Shown: piece after piece, positions 17,810 to 27,101 of the stretch | How positions within the stretch are numbered: position 1 is the stretch's first letter | Layout: each line of letters opens with the position of its first letter | Source of the DNA: Paenibacillus sp. JCM 10914 | GTDB lineage: Bacteria; Bacillota; Bacilli; Paenibacillales; Paenibacillaceae | Direction: 5' to 3' | Assembly: GCF_001315105.1 (NCBI RefSeq) | Contig: NZ_BAZR01000002.1 | Location: 248,001-312,000, forward strand | Length of the DNA: 64,000 nt | The notes under the pieces: model-generated | The model's input: only the letters and a program-made list of their open reading frames with translations | Told to the model about the DNA's origin: nothing | The model's database searches: none | Made by a program: the position numbers and the translations under genes

Positions 17810-19603
17810 ATGACAATTGAAAACGATTACAGATGGAGAAATGGATTTCCGAAAATCGGGATTCGACCAACTATAGATGGAAGACGCAGAGGCGTACGGG
17901 AGTCTCTCGAAGAACAGACCATGAATTTGGCAAAAGCCGTTGCCCAGCTCCTTTCCGAGAAGCTTCGTTATCCGAACGGCACCCCAGTCGAATGCGTTAT
18001 CGCAGATACCTGCATCGGTGGGGTAGCGGAAGCAGCGGCGGCAGCAAAGAAATTCAAAAATGAAGAGGTTGGTTTGACGATTACGGTAACGCCGTGCTGG
18101 TGTTATGGTACGGAGACGATGGATACCGATCCTTCCTTACCTAAAGCCGTATGGGGCTTCAATGGTACAGGACGTCCAGGTGCAGTTTATCTGGCTGCGG
18201 TATTGTCCGCACATGCACAGAAAGGCCTTCCGGCCTTCGGGATCTACGGCGAAGATGTGCAGGATGAAGGCGATACTCGCATTCCGCAAGATGTGGAAGA
18301 GAAACTGCTGCGATTTGCACGCAGCGGCTTGACCGTTGCGTACATGCGGGGTCAAGCCTACCTCGCGATGGGCTCCGTATCGATGGGGATCGCGGGATCG
18401 ATCGTAAACGATAGCTTCTTCCAGGAATATTTGGGCATGCGAAATGAATACATCGATATGAGTGAGTTCACCCGCCGGATTGAGGAAGAGATTTATGATC
18501 CGGAGGAATACAAAGCGGCACTGGCTTGGGCGAAAGAGAATTGCAAGGAAGGTCCAGATATCAATGCAGCTGAGCTTCAGAATGGCCGTGACCGCAAGGA
18601 TTGGGAATGGGAAACGGTTGTAAAAATGACGCTGATTACGCGCGATCTGATGATCGGTAATCCGCGCCTTGCCGAACTTGGCTTCGAAGAGGAAGCGCAA
18701 GGTCATCATGCAATTGCTTCGGGTTTCCAAGGGCAGCGGCAATGGACCGATCATTCGCCCAATGGCGACTTCCTTGAGACCATTCTGAACTCATCCTTCG
18801 ATTGGAACGGGACTCGCGCTCCGTATGTCGTAGCAACCGAGAACGATGCCTTGAACGGGGTCGGGATGTTGTTCGGTAACCTGTTGACGAACACGGCACA
18901 GATATTTGCCGACGTGCGTACGTACTGGAGTCCGGCTTCAGTAGAACGCGTAACGGGTTACAAGCTTGAAGGCAAAGCGGAGAACGGTATTCTACATCTG
19001 ATCAATTCCGGATCGGCCGCGCTGGATGGAACGGGTGAGCAAGAGATCGACGGCAAGCCGGCTATGAAGCCGTTCTGGGAGATCACGGAGGAAGAAGTGA
19101 AACGTTCCCTTGAAGCGACTGAATTCCGACCAGCGAATCTGGAATATTTCAGAGGCGGCGGTTACTCAACGGATTATCTTACACGTGGTGGAATGCCCAT
19201 GACGATGTTCCGTTTGAACCTGGTGAAGGGCCTTGGTCCGGTACTGCAAATCGCAGAAGGTTACTCGGTCGATCTGCCGGCCGAAGTACATGATACGCTT
19301 GACAAGCGCACAGATCCAACGTGGCCAACGACTTGGTTCGTACCGAACATTACGGGTCAAGGCGCGTTCACAAGCGTATATGAAGTTATGAATCAGTGGG
19401 GAGCGAATCATGGTGTCATCAGCTATGGCCATATCGGCGCCGATCTGATTACGCTGGCGTCTGTATTGCGAATTCCGGTGAACATGCACAACGTAGCGGC
19501 AGAGCAAGTATTCCGTCCGCGTGCGTGGGGGATGTTCGGTACGTCCGACCCAGAAAATGCTGATTTCCGCGCATGCCAGAATTTTGGCCCGATATATAAA
19601 TAG
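17810..19603 (+). CDS. fucI: L-fucose isomerase
   Basis: 597 residues, the normal FucI length. It converts L-fucose to L-fuculose in the cytoplasm using Mn2+. Family blocks are [20 protein letters not shown] at the N-terminus, [13 protein letters not shown] near 92, [20 protein letters not shown] near 116 and [20 protein letters not shown] near 503. The RBS is GGGAGG before the ATG at 17810. It is the first gene of a four-gene fucose run (isomerase, aldolase, kinase, mutarotase), divergent from an AraC regulator. No permease lies in this run, so uptake must be encoded elsewhere. Confidence 0.96.
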   Translation: MTIENDYRWRNGFPKIGIRPTIDGRRRGVRESLEEQTMNLAKAVAQLLSEKLRYPNGTPVECVIADTCIGGVAEAAAAAKKFKNEEVGLTITVTPCWCYGTETMDTDPSLPKAVWGFNGTGRPGAVYLAAVLSAHAQKGLPAFGIYGEDVQDEGDTRIPQDVEEKLLRFARSGLTVAYMRGQAYLAMGSVSMGIAGSIVNDSFFQEYLGMRNEYIDMSEFTRRIEEEIYDPEEYKAALAWAKENCKEGPDINAAELQNGRDRKDWEWETVVKMTLITRDLMIGNPRLAELGFEEEAQGHHAIASGFQGQRQWTDHSPNGDFLETILNSSFDWNGTRAPYVVATENDALNGVGMLFGNLLTNTAQIFADVRTYWSPASVERVTGYKLEGKAENGILHLINSGSAALDGTGEQEIDGKPAMKPFWEITEEEVKRSLEATEFRPANLEYFRGGGYSTDYLTRGGMPMTMFRLNLVKGLGPVLQIAEGYSVDLPAEVHDTLDKRTDPTWPTTWFVPNITGQGAFTSVYEVMNQWGANHGVISYGHIGADLITLASVLRIPVNMHNVAAEQVFRPRAWGMFGTSDPENADFRACQNFGPIYK

Positions 19604-19632
19604 TTGATACGTGTAGAAGGGGAGAAGTAATC

Positions 19633-20292
19633 ATGCTGAACATGGAGACCCGGCAAGAGTTATGCAAATACGCTCAGAAAATTGTGAACAGTGGGCTTGT
19701 TGTTGGGCCTGGCGGAAATATTAGCGCGAGGGCTGGAGACTATATGTATCTCTCGCCCAGCGGTTTCGCGTTGGAAGAGATCGAGCCGGAACAGTGGATT
19801 GAGGTTGATATCCAGACAGGTAACATCACGGACATCGGACTAAGACCTTCGTCCGAGGTATTAATGCATCTATATGGATACCGGGCGAACCCGAATATCG
19901 GTGCGATGGTACATACGCATCCGTCACACTGTATCGCGTTTACGCTGGTTGAGCAGGAGCTTCCGGTGATGTTTCCCGATCAGGCAGCACTTGTCGGTAG
20001 AACCGCGTATGTTCCATACATTATTCCGACTACGGATCTGTTAGCGGATGCTGTGGCCGAGAAGGTTGTGACGGCTAGTTCCATCTTGCTTGGCAATCAT
20101 GGTCTCGTAACGACCGGACGCAATCTGCGCGAGGCCTACTACCGTACGCAGGTGGTGGAAGAGAGTGCCAAGATTTATCTCAGCGCGAAGGCGGCTGGAA
20201 ATCCGGTACCGCTAACGGATCAAGAAGTTGATGATATCGCAGCTTTGGAGAGTGAAGATTACCGTATCCAACTGCTCCAGAAGATGAAATAG
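19633..20292 (+). CDS. fucA: L-fuculose-1-phosphate aldolase (class II)
   Basis: 219 residues of the class II aldolase/adducin family. Zinc ligands are His94 and His96 in MVHTHPSHC and His156 in LGNHGLVT; the catalytic acid is Glu75 in PSSEVLMHLYG. GPGGNISAR near residues 25-33 is the phosphate loop. It splits L-fuculose-1-phosphate to dihydroxyacetone phosphate and L-lactaldehyde. It follows fucI by 29 bp with RBS AAGGGGAG. Confidence 0.93.
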   Translation: MLNMETRQELCKYAQKIVNSGLVVGPGGNISARAGDYMYLSPSGFALEEIEPEQWIEVDIQTGNITDIGLRPSSEVLMHLYGYRANPNIGAMVHTHPSHCIAFTLVEQELPVMFPDQAALVGRTAYVPYIIPTTDLLADAVAEKVVTASSILLGNHGLVTTGRNLREAYYRTQVVEESAKIYLSAKAAGNPVPLTDQEVDDIAALESEDYRIQLLQKMK

Positions 20293-20319
20293 AACGAAGG
20301 GTTAGAAAGGATGCGGCAT

Positions 20320-21828
20320 ATGAGTAAATCGTCTGCGGTACTTGCGTTTGATATGGGTGCCAGCAGCGGCCGGGCACTGCTGGGAGAGATCATATCGCAG
20401 GACGCCAATTCGCCCGGCATTCTAAAGATTACGGAGATTCACCGTTATGCGAATATACCCGTTCAGATTGGTGATCACCTGCACTGGAACTTCCCGATGC
20501 TGCTACAGGAGGTCAAGCAAGGTATACGCAAAGCCTTTCTGGCTGGCCATGAACCGATATCCTACGGGATTGATTCCTGGGGCGTCGATTATGGACTTCT
20601 TGATCGTCTCGGTCACCTCATCGGGATTCCCTATCATTACCGGGATCTGCGTACGGACGGGATGGTAGAAGAGACGTGCGAGCAAGTGGGCAAGGAACGC
20701 CTGTTCAACGAAAGCGGTCTGCAGTTCATGCCATTCAATACGATTTTCCAACTGAATGCGATGGTTAAGTCTGGATCACCGCACTTGGATATTGCCGACT
20801 CGCTCCTACTGACGCCGGATTTAATCAATTATTTCCTGACCGGGGTCAAGGCATGCGAGTTCACGATGGCAACCACCACGCAGCTCTACCATGTCCAGGA
20901 GCAGAAGTGGAATGAGCGGCTGATCGAGGAATTAGGGCTGAATCCGTCCATCTTCATCGATCCGATTCAGCCGGGTACCAAAGTCGGATCGCTGCGTGAG
21001 GAGGTGGCTAAGGAGCTTGGTGTTCCTGGCATCCATGCGATTGCGGTCGCTTCTCACGATACGGAATCCGCAGTAGTTGCCATACCGGCGGCGTCACGGG
21101 ACTTTGCATATCTGGTCTGCGGAACGTGGTCCTTGCTCGGAACCGAACTTGAGCAGCCGCTCATCCACCCGGATGTGCTGGCAGAGGATTTCTCCAACGA
21201 GGGCGGAGCGTATGATACTTTCCAGCTATTGAAGAACATCATGGGTCTCTGGATCTTGCAGGAGTGCAAACGGCAATGGGAGAGCGCTGGAGCAAGCTAT
21301 TCTTATCATGAACTGATTGAACTCGCTGATTCTGCTGCGACTTTCCGCAGTTTCATCCATCCCGACGATCTGCGGTTTATGAATCCTGCGAATATGATTG
21401 GTGAAATCGAAGACTTTTGCCGCGAGAGCGGACAGCCGGTACCAGTAGGCGTTGGCGAAGTTGTACAATGCATCCTGCAGAGCCTGGCGCTTCGATACCG
21501 GGAAGTGCTGGAGCGTATGGAGCATCTCACGGGCAAGCGGTATGAAGGCCTGCATATGGTGGGTGGCGGGATTCAGAATCAAAGGCTCTGCCAGTTCACG
21601 GCCAATGCGCTGGGCCGGACCGTCTGGGCCGGACCGACGGAAGCGAGTGCGATTGGCAATATGCTGGTGCAATTCGTGGCGAATGGAACTTTGAAGAACC
21701 GGGAAGAGGGGGCAGAGCTGGTTAGACGCTCGTTCCCACTGGACCTATATCACCCGCAGGCGGTCATGGAATGGGATCATGCTTATTCGGTATACAAGAG
21801 CATTACAATCGAGCAACGAGTGAAGTAA
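20320..21828 (+). CDS. FGGY kinase, rhamnulokinase type, probable L-fuculokinase
   Basis: About 502 residues. I prefer the ATG at 20320, because AGAAAGG lies nine bases upstream but directly abuts the alternative ATG at 20311. The ATPase fold shows VLAFDMGASSGRALLGEI at the start, YGIDSWGVDYGLLD near 85, ASHDTESAVVAIPA near 240 and GGGIQNQRLCQFTANALGR near 415. By sequence it looks like RhaB rather than E. coli FucK. Between fucA and fucU its likely job is phosphorylating L-fuculose, as in other gut and soil bacteria that use a RhaB-like enzyme for this step. Confidence 0.88.
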   Translation: MSKSSAVLAFDMGASSGRALLGEIISQDANSPGILKITEIHRYANIPVQIGDHLHWNFPMLLQEVKQGIRKAFLAGHEPISYGIDSWGVDYGLLDRLGHLIGIPYHYRDLRTDGMVEETCEQVGKERLFNESGLQFMPFNTIFQLNAMVKSGSPHLDIADSLLLTPDLINYFLTGVKACEFTMATTTQLYHVQEQKWNERLIEELGLNPSIFIDPIQPGTKVGSLREEVAKELGVPGIHAIAVASHDTESAVVAIPAASRDFAYLVCGTWSLLGTELEQPLIHPDVLAEDFSNEGGAYDTFQLLKNIMGLWILQECKRQWESAGASYSYHELIELADSAATFRSFIHPDDLRFMNPANMIGEIEDFCRESGQPVPVGVGEVVQCILQSLALRYREVLERMEHLTGKRYEGLHMVGGGIQNQRLCQFTANALGRTVWAGPTEASAIGNMLVQFVANGTLKNREEGAELVRRSFPLDLYHPQAVMEWDHAYSVYKSITIEQRVK

Positions 21829-21860
21829 CGTCCAAGTCGCTTTCGTGAAGGAGTAATAGG

Positions 21861-22295
21861 ATGCTAAAAGGAATATCCAACATCATTTCGCCGGAGATGC
21901 TCAAAATCCTGATGGAGATGGGTCATTCCGATGAGATCGTGCTAGGGGATGCGAATTTTCCCGCCGTGAGTCATGCTCAGCGGCTGGTTCGTGCCGACGG
22001 GCACGCTATACCGGATCTGCTGCGCGCGATTCTGCCCGTATTCCCGCTTGATTCTTATGTGGATTCACCCGTGTCACTAATGGCTGTAATGCCGGGGGAT
22101 ACGGTGAAGACGCCGGTATGGGACGAATATCGGAAGATCGTAGCGGAGTTTCATCCGGTGTCGATCGAGTTTGAAGAGGTAGAGCGCTTCAGCTTCTACG
22201 AGCGTGCGCGGAAGGCATATGCTATCGTATCGACGGGTGAAACGGCATTGTATGCCAATATCATCCTCAAAAAAGGAGTTATCGCTTCATCCTAA
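21861..22295 (+). CDS. fucU: L-fucose mutarotase (FucU/RbsD family)
   Basis: 144 residues of the RbsD/FucU family. Family blocks are MLKGISNIISPEMLKILMEM and GHSDEIVLGDANFPA, with the His and Asp typical of the active site, plus a C-terminal Tyr-rich region (ERARKAYAIVSTGETALYAN). It speeds conversion of alpha- and beta-L-fucose for the isomerase. RBS AAGGAG. It is the last gene of the fucose run, directly before a terminator. Confidence 0.93.
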   Translation: MLKGISNIISPEMLKILMEMGHSDEIVLGDANFPAVSHAQRLVRADGHAIPDLLRAILPVFPLDSYVDSPVSLMAVMPGDTVKTPVWDEYRKIVAEFHPVSIEFEEVERFSFYERARKAYAIVSTGETALYANIILKKGVIASS

Positions 22296-22297
22296 GC

Positions 22298-22343
22298 AAC
22301 GCGCATTTGTGGAAATCTCGGATTTCTGCAAATGCGCGTTTTT
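22298..22343 (+). terminator. terminator of the fucose operon
   Basis: ACGCGCATTTG (22299-22309) pairs with CAAATGCGCGT (22329-22339), extended by GAAATC/GATTTC in the inner arm, then TTTTC. Confidence 0.85.
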
Positions 22344-22488
22344 CTGTGTTCATTGGCACGAAATAGAGGATTGCGTTCATATGATTGCGAAATGATTAAG
22401 GATACTACCTGTTTGGAGGCCAGAACATGAAGAATTCATTCCCAATCGACATTGAATATGAACCGAACAATCAACAGGGGGACCCTAT

Positions 22489-23987
22489 ATGATATCGGAT
22501 AAAAAAAGCTGGATTATCGAAGCGACGATCACGGATATGCAGCAGGCCATGGCGAGTGGCGCATTAACAAGCATGGATCTCGTTCAATTGTATTTGGAAC
22601 GGATCCAAACGTATGATGGAGAACTGCGTTCCATCATTGAGCTCAACCCGGATGCTTTGCGCATTGCGAAGGAGCTGGATCAGGAGCGTGAAGCAGGAGC
22701 GTTCGCGGGCCACTGCACGGCATTCCTGTCCTTCTGAAGGACAACCTGGACACGGGAGACAAGATGCACACCAGTGCGGGGTCGATCTCACTTGCAGATT
22801 CCTATGCTGCATGCGATTCATTTGTGGCGGCTCAGCTAAGGCGCGCCGGTGCGGTACTGCTAGGGAAGGCAAACATGACGGAATGGGCCAATTTTATGTC
22901 GAACACGATGTGGGCAGGATATAGCTCCAGGAATGGTCTGACCCTGAATCCGTACGGTCCGGGCGAGTTCTTCATTGGAGGGTCAAGCTCCGGCTCGGGT
23001 GCAGCCGTAGCGGCTAATTTGGCAGCGGCTGCGGTAGGCACCGAGACCTCGGGTTCCATCATTAGCCCTTCCAGTCAATGCAGTCTGGTTGGCATCAAGC
23101 CAACCATTGGCTTGGTTAGCCGTACAGGTATCATCCCAATTACGAATACACAAGATACCGCGGGGCCGATGGCCAGAACGGTTAAAGATGCAACGATATT
23201 GCTGAGTGCGATGGCGGGTAGAGATGAGCAGGATGAGGTGACGCTGATCGATGCGGGTCATGTGCATCCCGATTACACGGTCTTTTTGGATACGGCTTAT
23301 ATGAAACAAGCCCGAATCGGCATTCCGCGTTACTACTACAAGCATCTCGATCCGGATAGACTAGAGATTGTGGAAGCTGCGATGCAAGTGCTGCGTGATC
23401 TCGGGGCAACGATCGTTGATCCGGTAGAGCTGCCGTGTCAGGACACGAAGTGGGATTCGAACGTGCTTCGTTACGAGTTCAAGAAATACGTGAACGATTA
23501 TTTGCGTCAATTGGATGCTTCCGTTCCTGTCCACTCGCTCGCTGAAGTGATAGCTTACAACGCAGCACATGCGGAGAAGGCCCTCAAATACGGCCAGGAA
23601 ACCCTGATATGGGCGGAGCAGACCAGCGGCACGTTAACGGAGCCGGAGTATCGGGCGAGTTTACAGCGGAATCAGCAATGGGCGGGTCCCCGTGGGATCG
23701 ACCATGCGCTGGAGGAGCATCGTTTGGACACGTTGTTGTTTCTGGGTAATGAATATGGATCGGATCTGGCGGCGAGAGCCGGTTATCCGTCGATCACTGT
23801 TCCGGGCGGTTATGCCAAGAACGGCGTAATTGCTCCGGGAGGTTATCAAACCTCGGGTCCGCAAGGCATCACGTTCGTCGGGACGGCCTACAGCGAACCC
23901 ACTCTGATCAAGCTCGCTTACAGCTTCGAGCAGGCAACCCGGCATCGTTTCCCCCCAACGCTTACTGAAGGAACGACAACAATCTAA
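22489..23987 (+). CDS. amidase signature enzyme, frameshifted in this sequence
   Basis: An amidase-signature hydrolase of about 500 residues. The Ser-cisSer-Lys triad is present: Lys in VLLKDN near 22740, the GGSSSGSGAAVAAN loop, and GTETSGSIISPSS. The first frame stops at 22737. The family sequence GPLHGIPVLLKDNLDTGDKM continues in the next frame to 23987, and one missing C near 22708 (TTCCGC read as TTCGC) repairs it. RBS AGGGGGA before the ATG at 22489. Homologues range from Glu-tRNA amidotransferase subunit A to amide and peptide amidases. With no gatB or gatC beside it, this is a stand-alone amidase of unknown substrate. Confidence 0.82.
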
Positions 23988-24006
23988 GGGAGGTGAGATT
24001 TGAACC

Positions 24007-24516
24007 ATGCCGCGTAATCTGGAATATGTCCCTTATGGGTACGAACCGCCCAAGCCGTCTTCCAAAGGAACGCTGATCTTCTATGATCTCTTTGAACATG
24101 TGCAGGAGCAGCTTGCATTGGCGGTCGCCGTGAAGGAACAGCGTGCATTTACGAAGCTTGTCTTGTACCCGTTGCATGAGGAGACGGCAAGACGGATGTT
24201 CAAAGAACCTGTCAGTGCTTATCACAAGCGCGAGAAGGCTATCAAGGCATGGCTGGAAGAGCACGGCAGGAAGGTGGCTGTCATTGAGCCTTTCGAAGCC
24301 AAGCGCAAGAAATATACACCGGTGGATACAGCGCTCAGGCATTTGAGTGAGAAGTACTCGGCTCCCTATTTCCTACTCGTTACCGCAGAGATGGCGAACG
24401 CGCTTGCCTCCTACGCATCCTTCGAGTCGTGGATTGTTAAGCTGAGACTGATCGTCTTGACCGAGCCGCCTTATTTACATCCCAGATTGGAGAAATATCG
24501 CCATCGCTGGATGTAG
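24007..24516 (+). CDS. hypothetical protein
   Basis: 169 residues that I do not recognise. There is no signal peptide or membrane segment. It is rich in Lys, Glu and Arg (KREKAIKAWLEEHGRKVAVI near 78), with beta-like hydrophobic stretches GTLIFYDLFEHV and APYFLLVTAEMANALASYAS. The alternation suggests a small alpha/beta domain. It starts at 24007 behind GGGAGGTGAG, 19 bp after the amidase, and shares its terminator, so the two are probably co-transcribed. Confidence 0.75.
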   Translation: MPRNLEYVPYGYEPPKPSSKGTLIFYDLFEHVQEQLALAVAVKEQRAFTKLVLYPLHEETARRMFKEPVSAYHKREKAIKAWLEEHGRKVAVIEPFEAKRKKYTPVDTALRHLSEKYSAPYFLLVTAEMANALASYASFESWIVKLRLIVLTEPPYLHPRLEKYRHRWM

Positions 24517-24533
24517 TGGAGGTGTAATCCAAT

Positions 24534-24590
24534 GAAGCCCCGCATGACCTGGTGCTGCATCAGGATCGTGCGGGGCTTCTATATTTAAAA
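24534..24590 (+). terminator. terminator after the amidase pair
   Basis: GAAGCCCCGCA (24534-24544) pairs perfectly with TGCGGGGCTTC (24569-24579), then TATATTTAAAA. Confidence 0.75.
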
Positions 24591-24623
24591 ATATGAAAGG
24601 GACTGCTCCCAGGGGGCAGTCCC
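24585..24623 (-). terminator. terminator of the leftward CD3324 gene
   Basis: Read on the minus strand, GGGACTGC (24623-24616) and GCAGTCCC (24606-24599) form a stem followed by TTTCATATTTTT. Confidence 0.7.
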
Positions 24624-24661
24624 GTTATAGTTTGCGTGAAGACTGCCACTGTCTCATGGTT

Positions 24662-24943
24662 CTAAGTCCCCACGCGGGTAAGTTTACTTATGATCTTGCG
24701 GACGCTTTCTCCAGAGAGAAAGTAGGTCCGTTCCAATTCTTCAATGGACCGCCCTTTGCAATAGGCGCGGTACATCTCGATGTTGCGACTCTCTATGCGC
24801 TTTTTGGAACCGCTTAACTCTCCCCAGCCGGCTCTTTGCTCGCTCTGTTTCGGTATGTAGAGTAGTTCTCCGTCTATATACTGTTGAATTTGCTGCAGCA
24901 GCTCGGGGGGAAGCACTTCTCTTCCATTCTTGTATTGGCCCAT
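24662..24943 (-). CDS. CD3324 family (Mor-like helix-turn-helix) protein
   Basis: 93 residues. The family pattern is clear: NGREVLPPELLQQIQQYIDG and ELLYIPKQ at the N-terminus, then a helix-turn-helix over about residues 57-90 (MYRAYCKGRSIEELERTYFL, SGESVRKIISK). CD3324 proteins are small Firmicute DNA-binding proteins related to the Mor/Martha-like C-terminal domain; their targets are unknown. The start is the ATG at 24943 behind AGAGGAGGGC. A possible overlapping upstream ORF begins at 25011. Confidence 0.85.
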   Translation of the reverse strand: MGQYKNGREVLPPELLQQIQQYIDGELLYIPKQSEQRAGWGELSGSKKRIESRNIEMYRAYCKGRSIEELERTYFLSGESVRKIISKLTRVGT

Positions 24944-25011
24944 CGATGCCCTCCTCTTTCTGTGTAAACGTTAAAGCTATCGTTGGTGTTCTTAACAATT
25001 GTGTTGATCAT
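24874..25011 (-). CDS. possible small upstream ORF overlapping the CD3324 gene
   Basis: A 45-codon ORF starts at 25011, nine bases after a near-perfect AAAGGAGGAGGG. It runs in another frame through the start of the CD3324 gene and ends at 24874. The first residues are MINTIVKNTNDSFNV; the rest is low in coding character and contains an accidental-looking CCS stretch. The ribosome binding site is stronger than that of the downstream gene, so translation here could tune it. The product itself is doubtful. Confidence 0.3.
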   Translation of the reverse strand: MINTIVKNTNDSFNVYTERGGHRWANTRMEEKCFPPSCCSKFNSI

Positions 25012-25085
25012 GCTTTCCCTCCTCCTTTCGTGAATTTAAATGTTGGGTTGTTACGTTTCATTATCATCATATTAAAATAGATATA

Positions 25086-25106
25086 GGGAGCCCCGGCGGG
25101 GCTCCC
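25086..25106 (-). terminator. terminator of the first 10-residue peptide gene
   Basis: GGGAGCCCC (25086-25094) and GGGGCTCCC (25098-25106) form a 9-bp stem with a 3-nt loop. On the minus strand it is followed by TATATCTATTTT. Confidence 0.7.
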
Positions 25107-25124
25107 ATTTAACGGATATTCGCT

Positions 25125-25157
25125 TTAAGCGAATACCACCTCATGGATCTGAATCAT
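25125..25157 (-). CDS. 10-residue peptide gene, copy A
   Basis: A 33-nt ORF encodes MIQIHEVVFA. It starts at 25157, five bases after the block AAAGGAGGCTGA, and ends just before a 9-bp terminator. An in-frame stop codon lies right before the Shine-Dalgarno region, so the peptide cannot be longer in this frame. A second locus at 37555-37587 on the same strand encodes MIQNMEVAFA with the same RBS block, spacing, length and hairpin order. This shared design is the reason for calling so short an ORF. No known peptide family came to mind. Confidence 0.55.
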   Translation of the reverse strand: MIQIHEVVFA

Positions 25158-25199
25158 TTCAATCAGCCTCCTTTCAGCTCATTTCGTCGGCCCGACTTC

Positions 25200-25262
25200 T
25201 ATATTAAGCCATAGATTGATTGAAATATGCAAGGGTAAAAACAACAAAAATTGTTCTTTACC
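25200..25262 (-). promoter_or_regulatory. conserved upstream region of peptide locus A
   Basis: On the minus strand GGTAAAGAACAATT starts at 25262. TGGCTTAATATA follows, with the TTAATATA element at 25207-25200. The distance between the start of the first motif and TTAATATA is 55 nt, identical in locus B. I read this as a promoter with an upstream regulator site. A good sigma-A -35 is not present at normal spacing. The rest of 25263-25391 shows nothing I can name. Confidence 0.5.
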
Positions 25263-25391
25263 ATAATTCATGCCATTAATTATGTTCTGCACATTATACA
25301 TTGGCGTTGAGCTATTTCAATGGTTGCGACAGGATTATATAATAAACCTGTTGATAAAGCAAAAGAAAATACTTAAAAGGAGCGTCCGCAA

Positions 25392-27101
25392 ATGACCAAT
25401 CCTGATCCGCACGTGCGTGAACTGGTTACGCTGAAGACCATTGCCGAGACGCTGAATGAGGGGAACGAACTGGCATCTATGCTGGATACCGTGATCGGTA
25501 AGCTGCTGGAGCTCACAGGACTGAGCACCGGTTGGATGTTCCTGGTAGAGGAGACGGGTGTGCATGAATTTGTGGCCCATCGGAATTTACCCCCGGCGCT
25601 AACCGGTAATGATTATGAGCCATTGCGATGCGGTGCATGCTGGTGTCTGGAGCGTTATGGAGACGGCAGGCTGAAGAATGCGGTTAACATATTGACGTGT
25701 AAGCGTCTGGATAATGCTGTGCGATATCAATGGGGGGATACGAAGGACATCACCCATCATGCCACGGTTCCTATAAGATCCGGCAACCGTCGCTTGGGTG
25801 TACTGAATGTAGCTGCACCAGGCAAACTCCATTTCTCTAACGAAGAACTGGCTTTGCTTGAGTCGGTAGCCTTTCAGATTGGCAGCGCGATCGAGCGTAT
25901 GCGGTTGTACGCAGTGGAGCAGCGTCGCGCGGAATTGTACGCTAAGTTTGGCGAATACATGAGTGCTGTCGGTATGTATGTATCAGAAGCAACGAACCGC
26001 ATAGATGTGAGCGAGCAAGCGATGCACTTGCTGGGGAGCTATTTTGAATGGCCAGCGGCTGCGCTGTTTGAGATGACAGGCGACGTCTTCACGCTGCGAG
26101 CCTTGTACAGTGATGGTAGAACCACCCTGCCGTACGCTCGTTTTCCACAGCGTGTACAGTATGAGATTAAGCCTGAGCAGGTGTCGGTTCCGATAGGGTT
26201 ACTTTGCTCCGCGGATGCTGATTATCTGTCCTCGCAACTGAAACAGCGAAGAGTGATCCAGCACGTTCAGCGAGCGCTAGCAGCATCCGTGGTGCTGAAG
26301 AGTGACGATGTCTCATCCAGCAAGAGCATACTGTGGGTGGATGTCGGTCTTCGGGGCGTTGTGGAACAGGCCGATTCGGAAGTCGTTGAAGCGATCGCGG
26401 AGTTTATTGGTCTCACCTTTCAGCGGATGCGTCTGGAAGATAACAGGCGGGAGCTTGCTCGATTGGACGAACGAAATCGACTTGCACGAGATATGCATGA
26501 TTCCGTCAGCCAGACGCTGTTCTCCTTGGTGATGATGTCGAAGGGCGTGCGAAGCAAGTTGGGAACGATACCTGAAGCACAAGCCAAACTGCTAGCTGAA
26601 TCGATTCATGACATGCAATCGCTGTCGCAAAGCGCACTTAAGGAAATGCGTGAACTGATAACGAAGCTGCGTCCATCGGAACTCGAGGGAGGTCTCATAA
26701 CGGGTCTGAAATCTTATGGCGAACGACTGAATCTGGAAGTGCATACGAAACTAAGCGGCATGCAAGCATTACCGAGAGCCCAGGAGGAAGTGCTGTGGAG
26801 AATCGGTCAGGAAGCTCTGAACAATGTCAGCAAGCATGCCGATACCAGCGATGTTGAGCTGTCGCTGATACAGAATGAAAGGCAAGTTACCCTGCTTGTC
26901 ACGGATCACGGGCGGGGAATGACCGAGCAGCGCTTTTTGGAGCTGACGGAGCATTCGATCGGCATGTCCAGCATGAGAGAACGTGCAGAGTCGCTAGGGG
27001 GACAATTTCAATTACATAGCGTGTACACCAAGGGAACAACGATTGAAGTCGTGTTGCCCTTAGATCGGTATAGGGGGAAGGAAGGGGGAGATCAGCTATG
27101 A
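25392..27101 (+). CDS. GAF-domain sensor histidine kinase (NarL-system type)
   Basis: 569 residues, soluble, with no membrane segment. Two GAF-like domains (about 10-160 and 180-340) precede a HisKA_3 dimerisation domain with the phosphoryl-accepting His near 368 in RLARDMHDSVSQTLFSLV, then a HATPase_c domain (about 465-560, with NNVSKHADTSDVELSL and DHGRGMTEQRF). The first GAF holds Cys80, Cys83, Cys85 and Cys103 in PLRCGACWCLERYGDG and VNILTCKRL. This resembles the cluster-binding cysteines of staphylococcal AirS, so a redox or oxygen signal is plausible. It overlaps its response regulator by 4 bp. Confidence 0.9.
   Translation: MTNPDPHVRELVTLKTIAETLNEGNELASMLDTVIGKLLELTGLSTGWMFLVEETGVHEFVAHRNLPPALTGNDYEPLRCGACWCLERYGDGRLKNAVNILTCKRLDNAVRYQWGDTKDITHHATVPIRSGNRRLGVLNVAAPGKLHFSNEELALLESVAFQIGSAIERMRLYAVEQRRAELYAKFGEYMSAVGMYVSEATNRIDVSEQAMHLLGSYFEWPAAALFEMTGDVFTLRALYSDGRTTLPYARFPQRVQYEIKPEQVSVPIGLLCSADADYLSSQLKQRRVIQHVQRALAASVVLKSDDVSSSKSILWVDVGLRGVVEQADSEVVEAIAEFIGLTFQRMRLEDNRRELARLDERNRLARDMHDSVSQTLFSLVMMSKGVRSKLGTIPEAQAKLLAESIHDMQSLSQSALKEMRELITKLRPSELEGGLITGLKSYGERLNLEVHTKLSGMQALPRAQEEVLWRIGQEALNNVSKHADTSDVELSLIQNERQVTLLVTDHGRGMTEQRFLELTEHSIGMSSMRERAESLGGQFQLHSVYTKGTTIEVVLPLDRYRGKEGGDQL

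Noticed and set aside
24531..24588. 18-codon ORF behind GGAGGTG, starting at 24533
   Set aside because: Its whole length is the stem-loop of the terminator after the amidase pair, so the coding look is a by-product.
24593..24817. 74-residue plus-strand ORF opposite the CD3324 gene
   Set aside because: It is the complement of a recognisable gene, and its start lies in a terminator stem.
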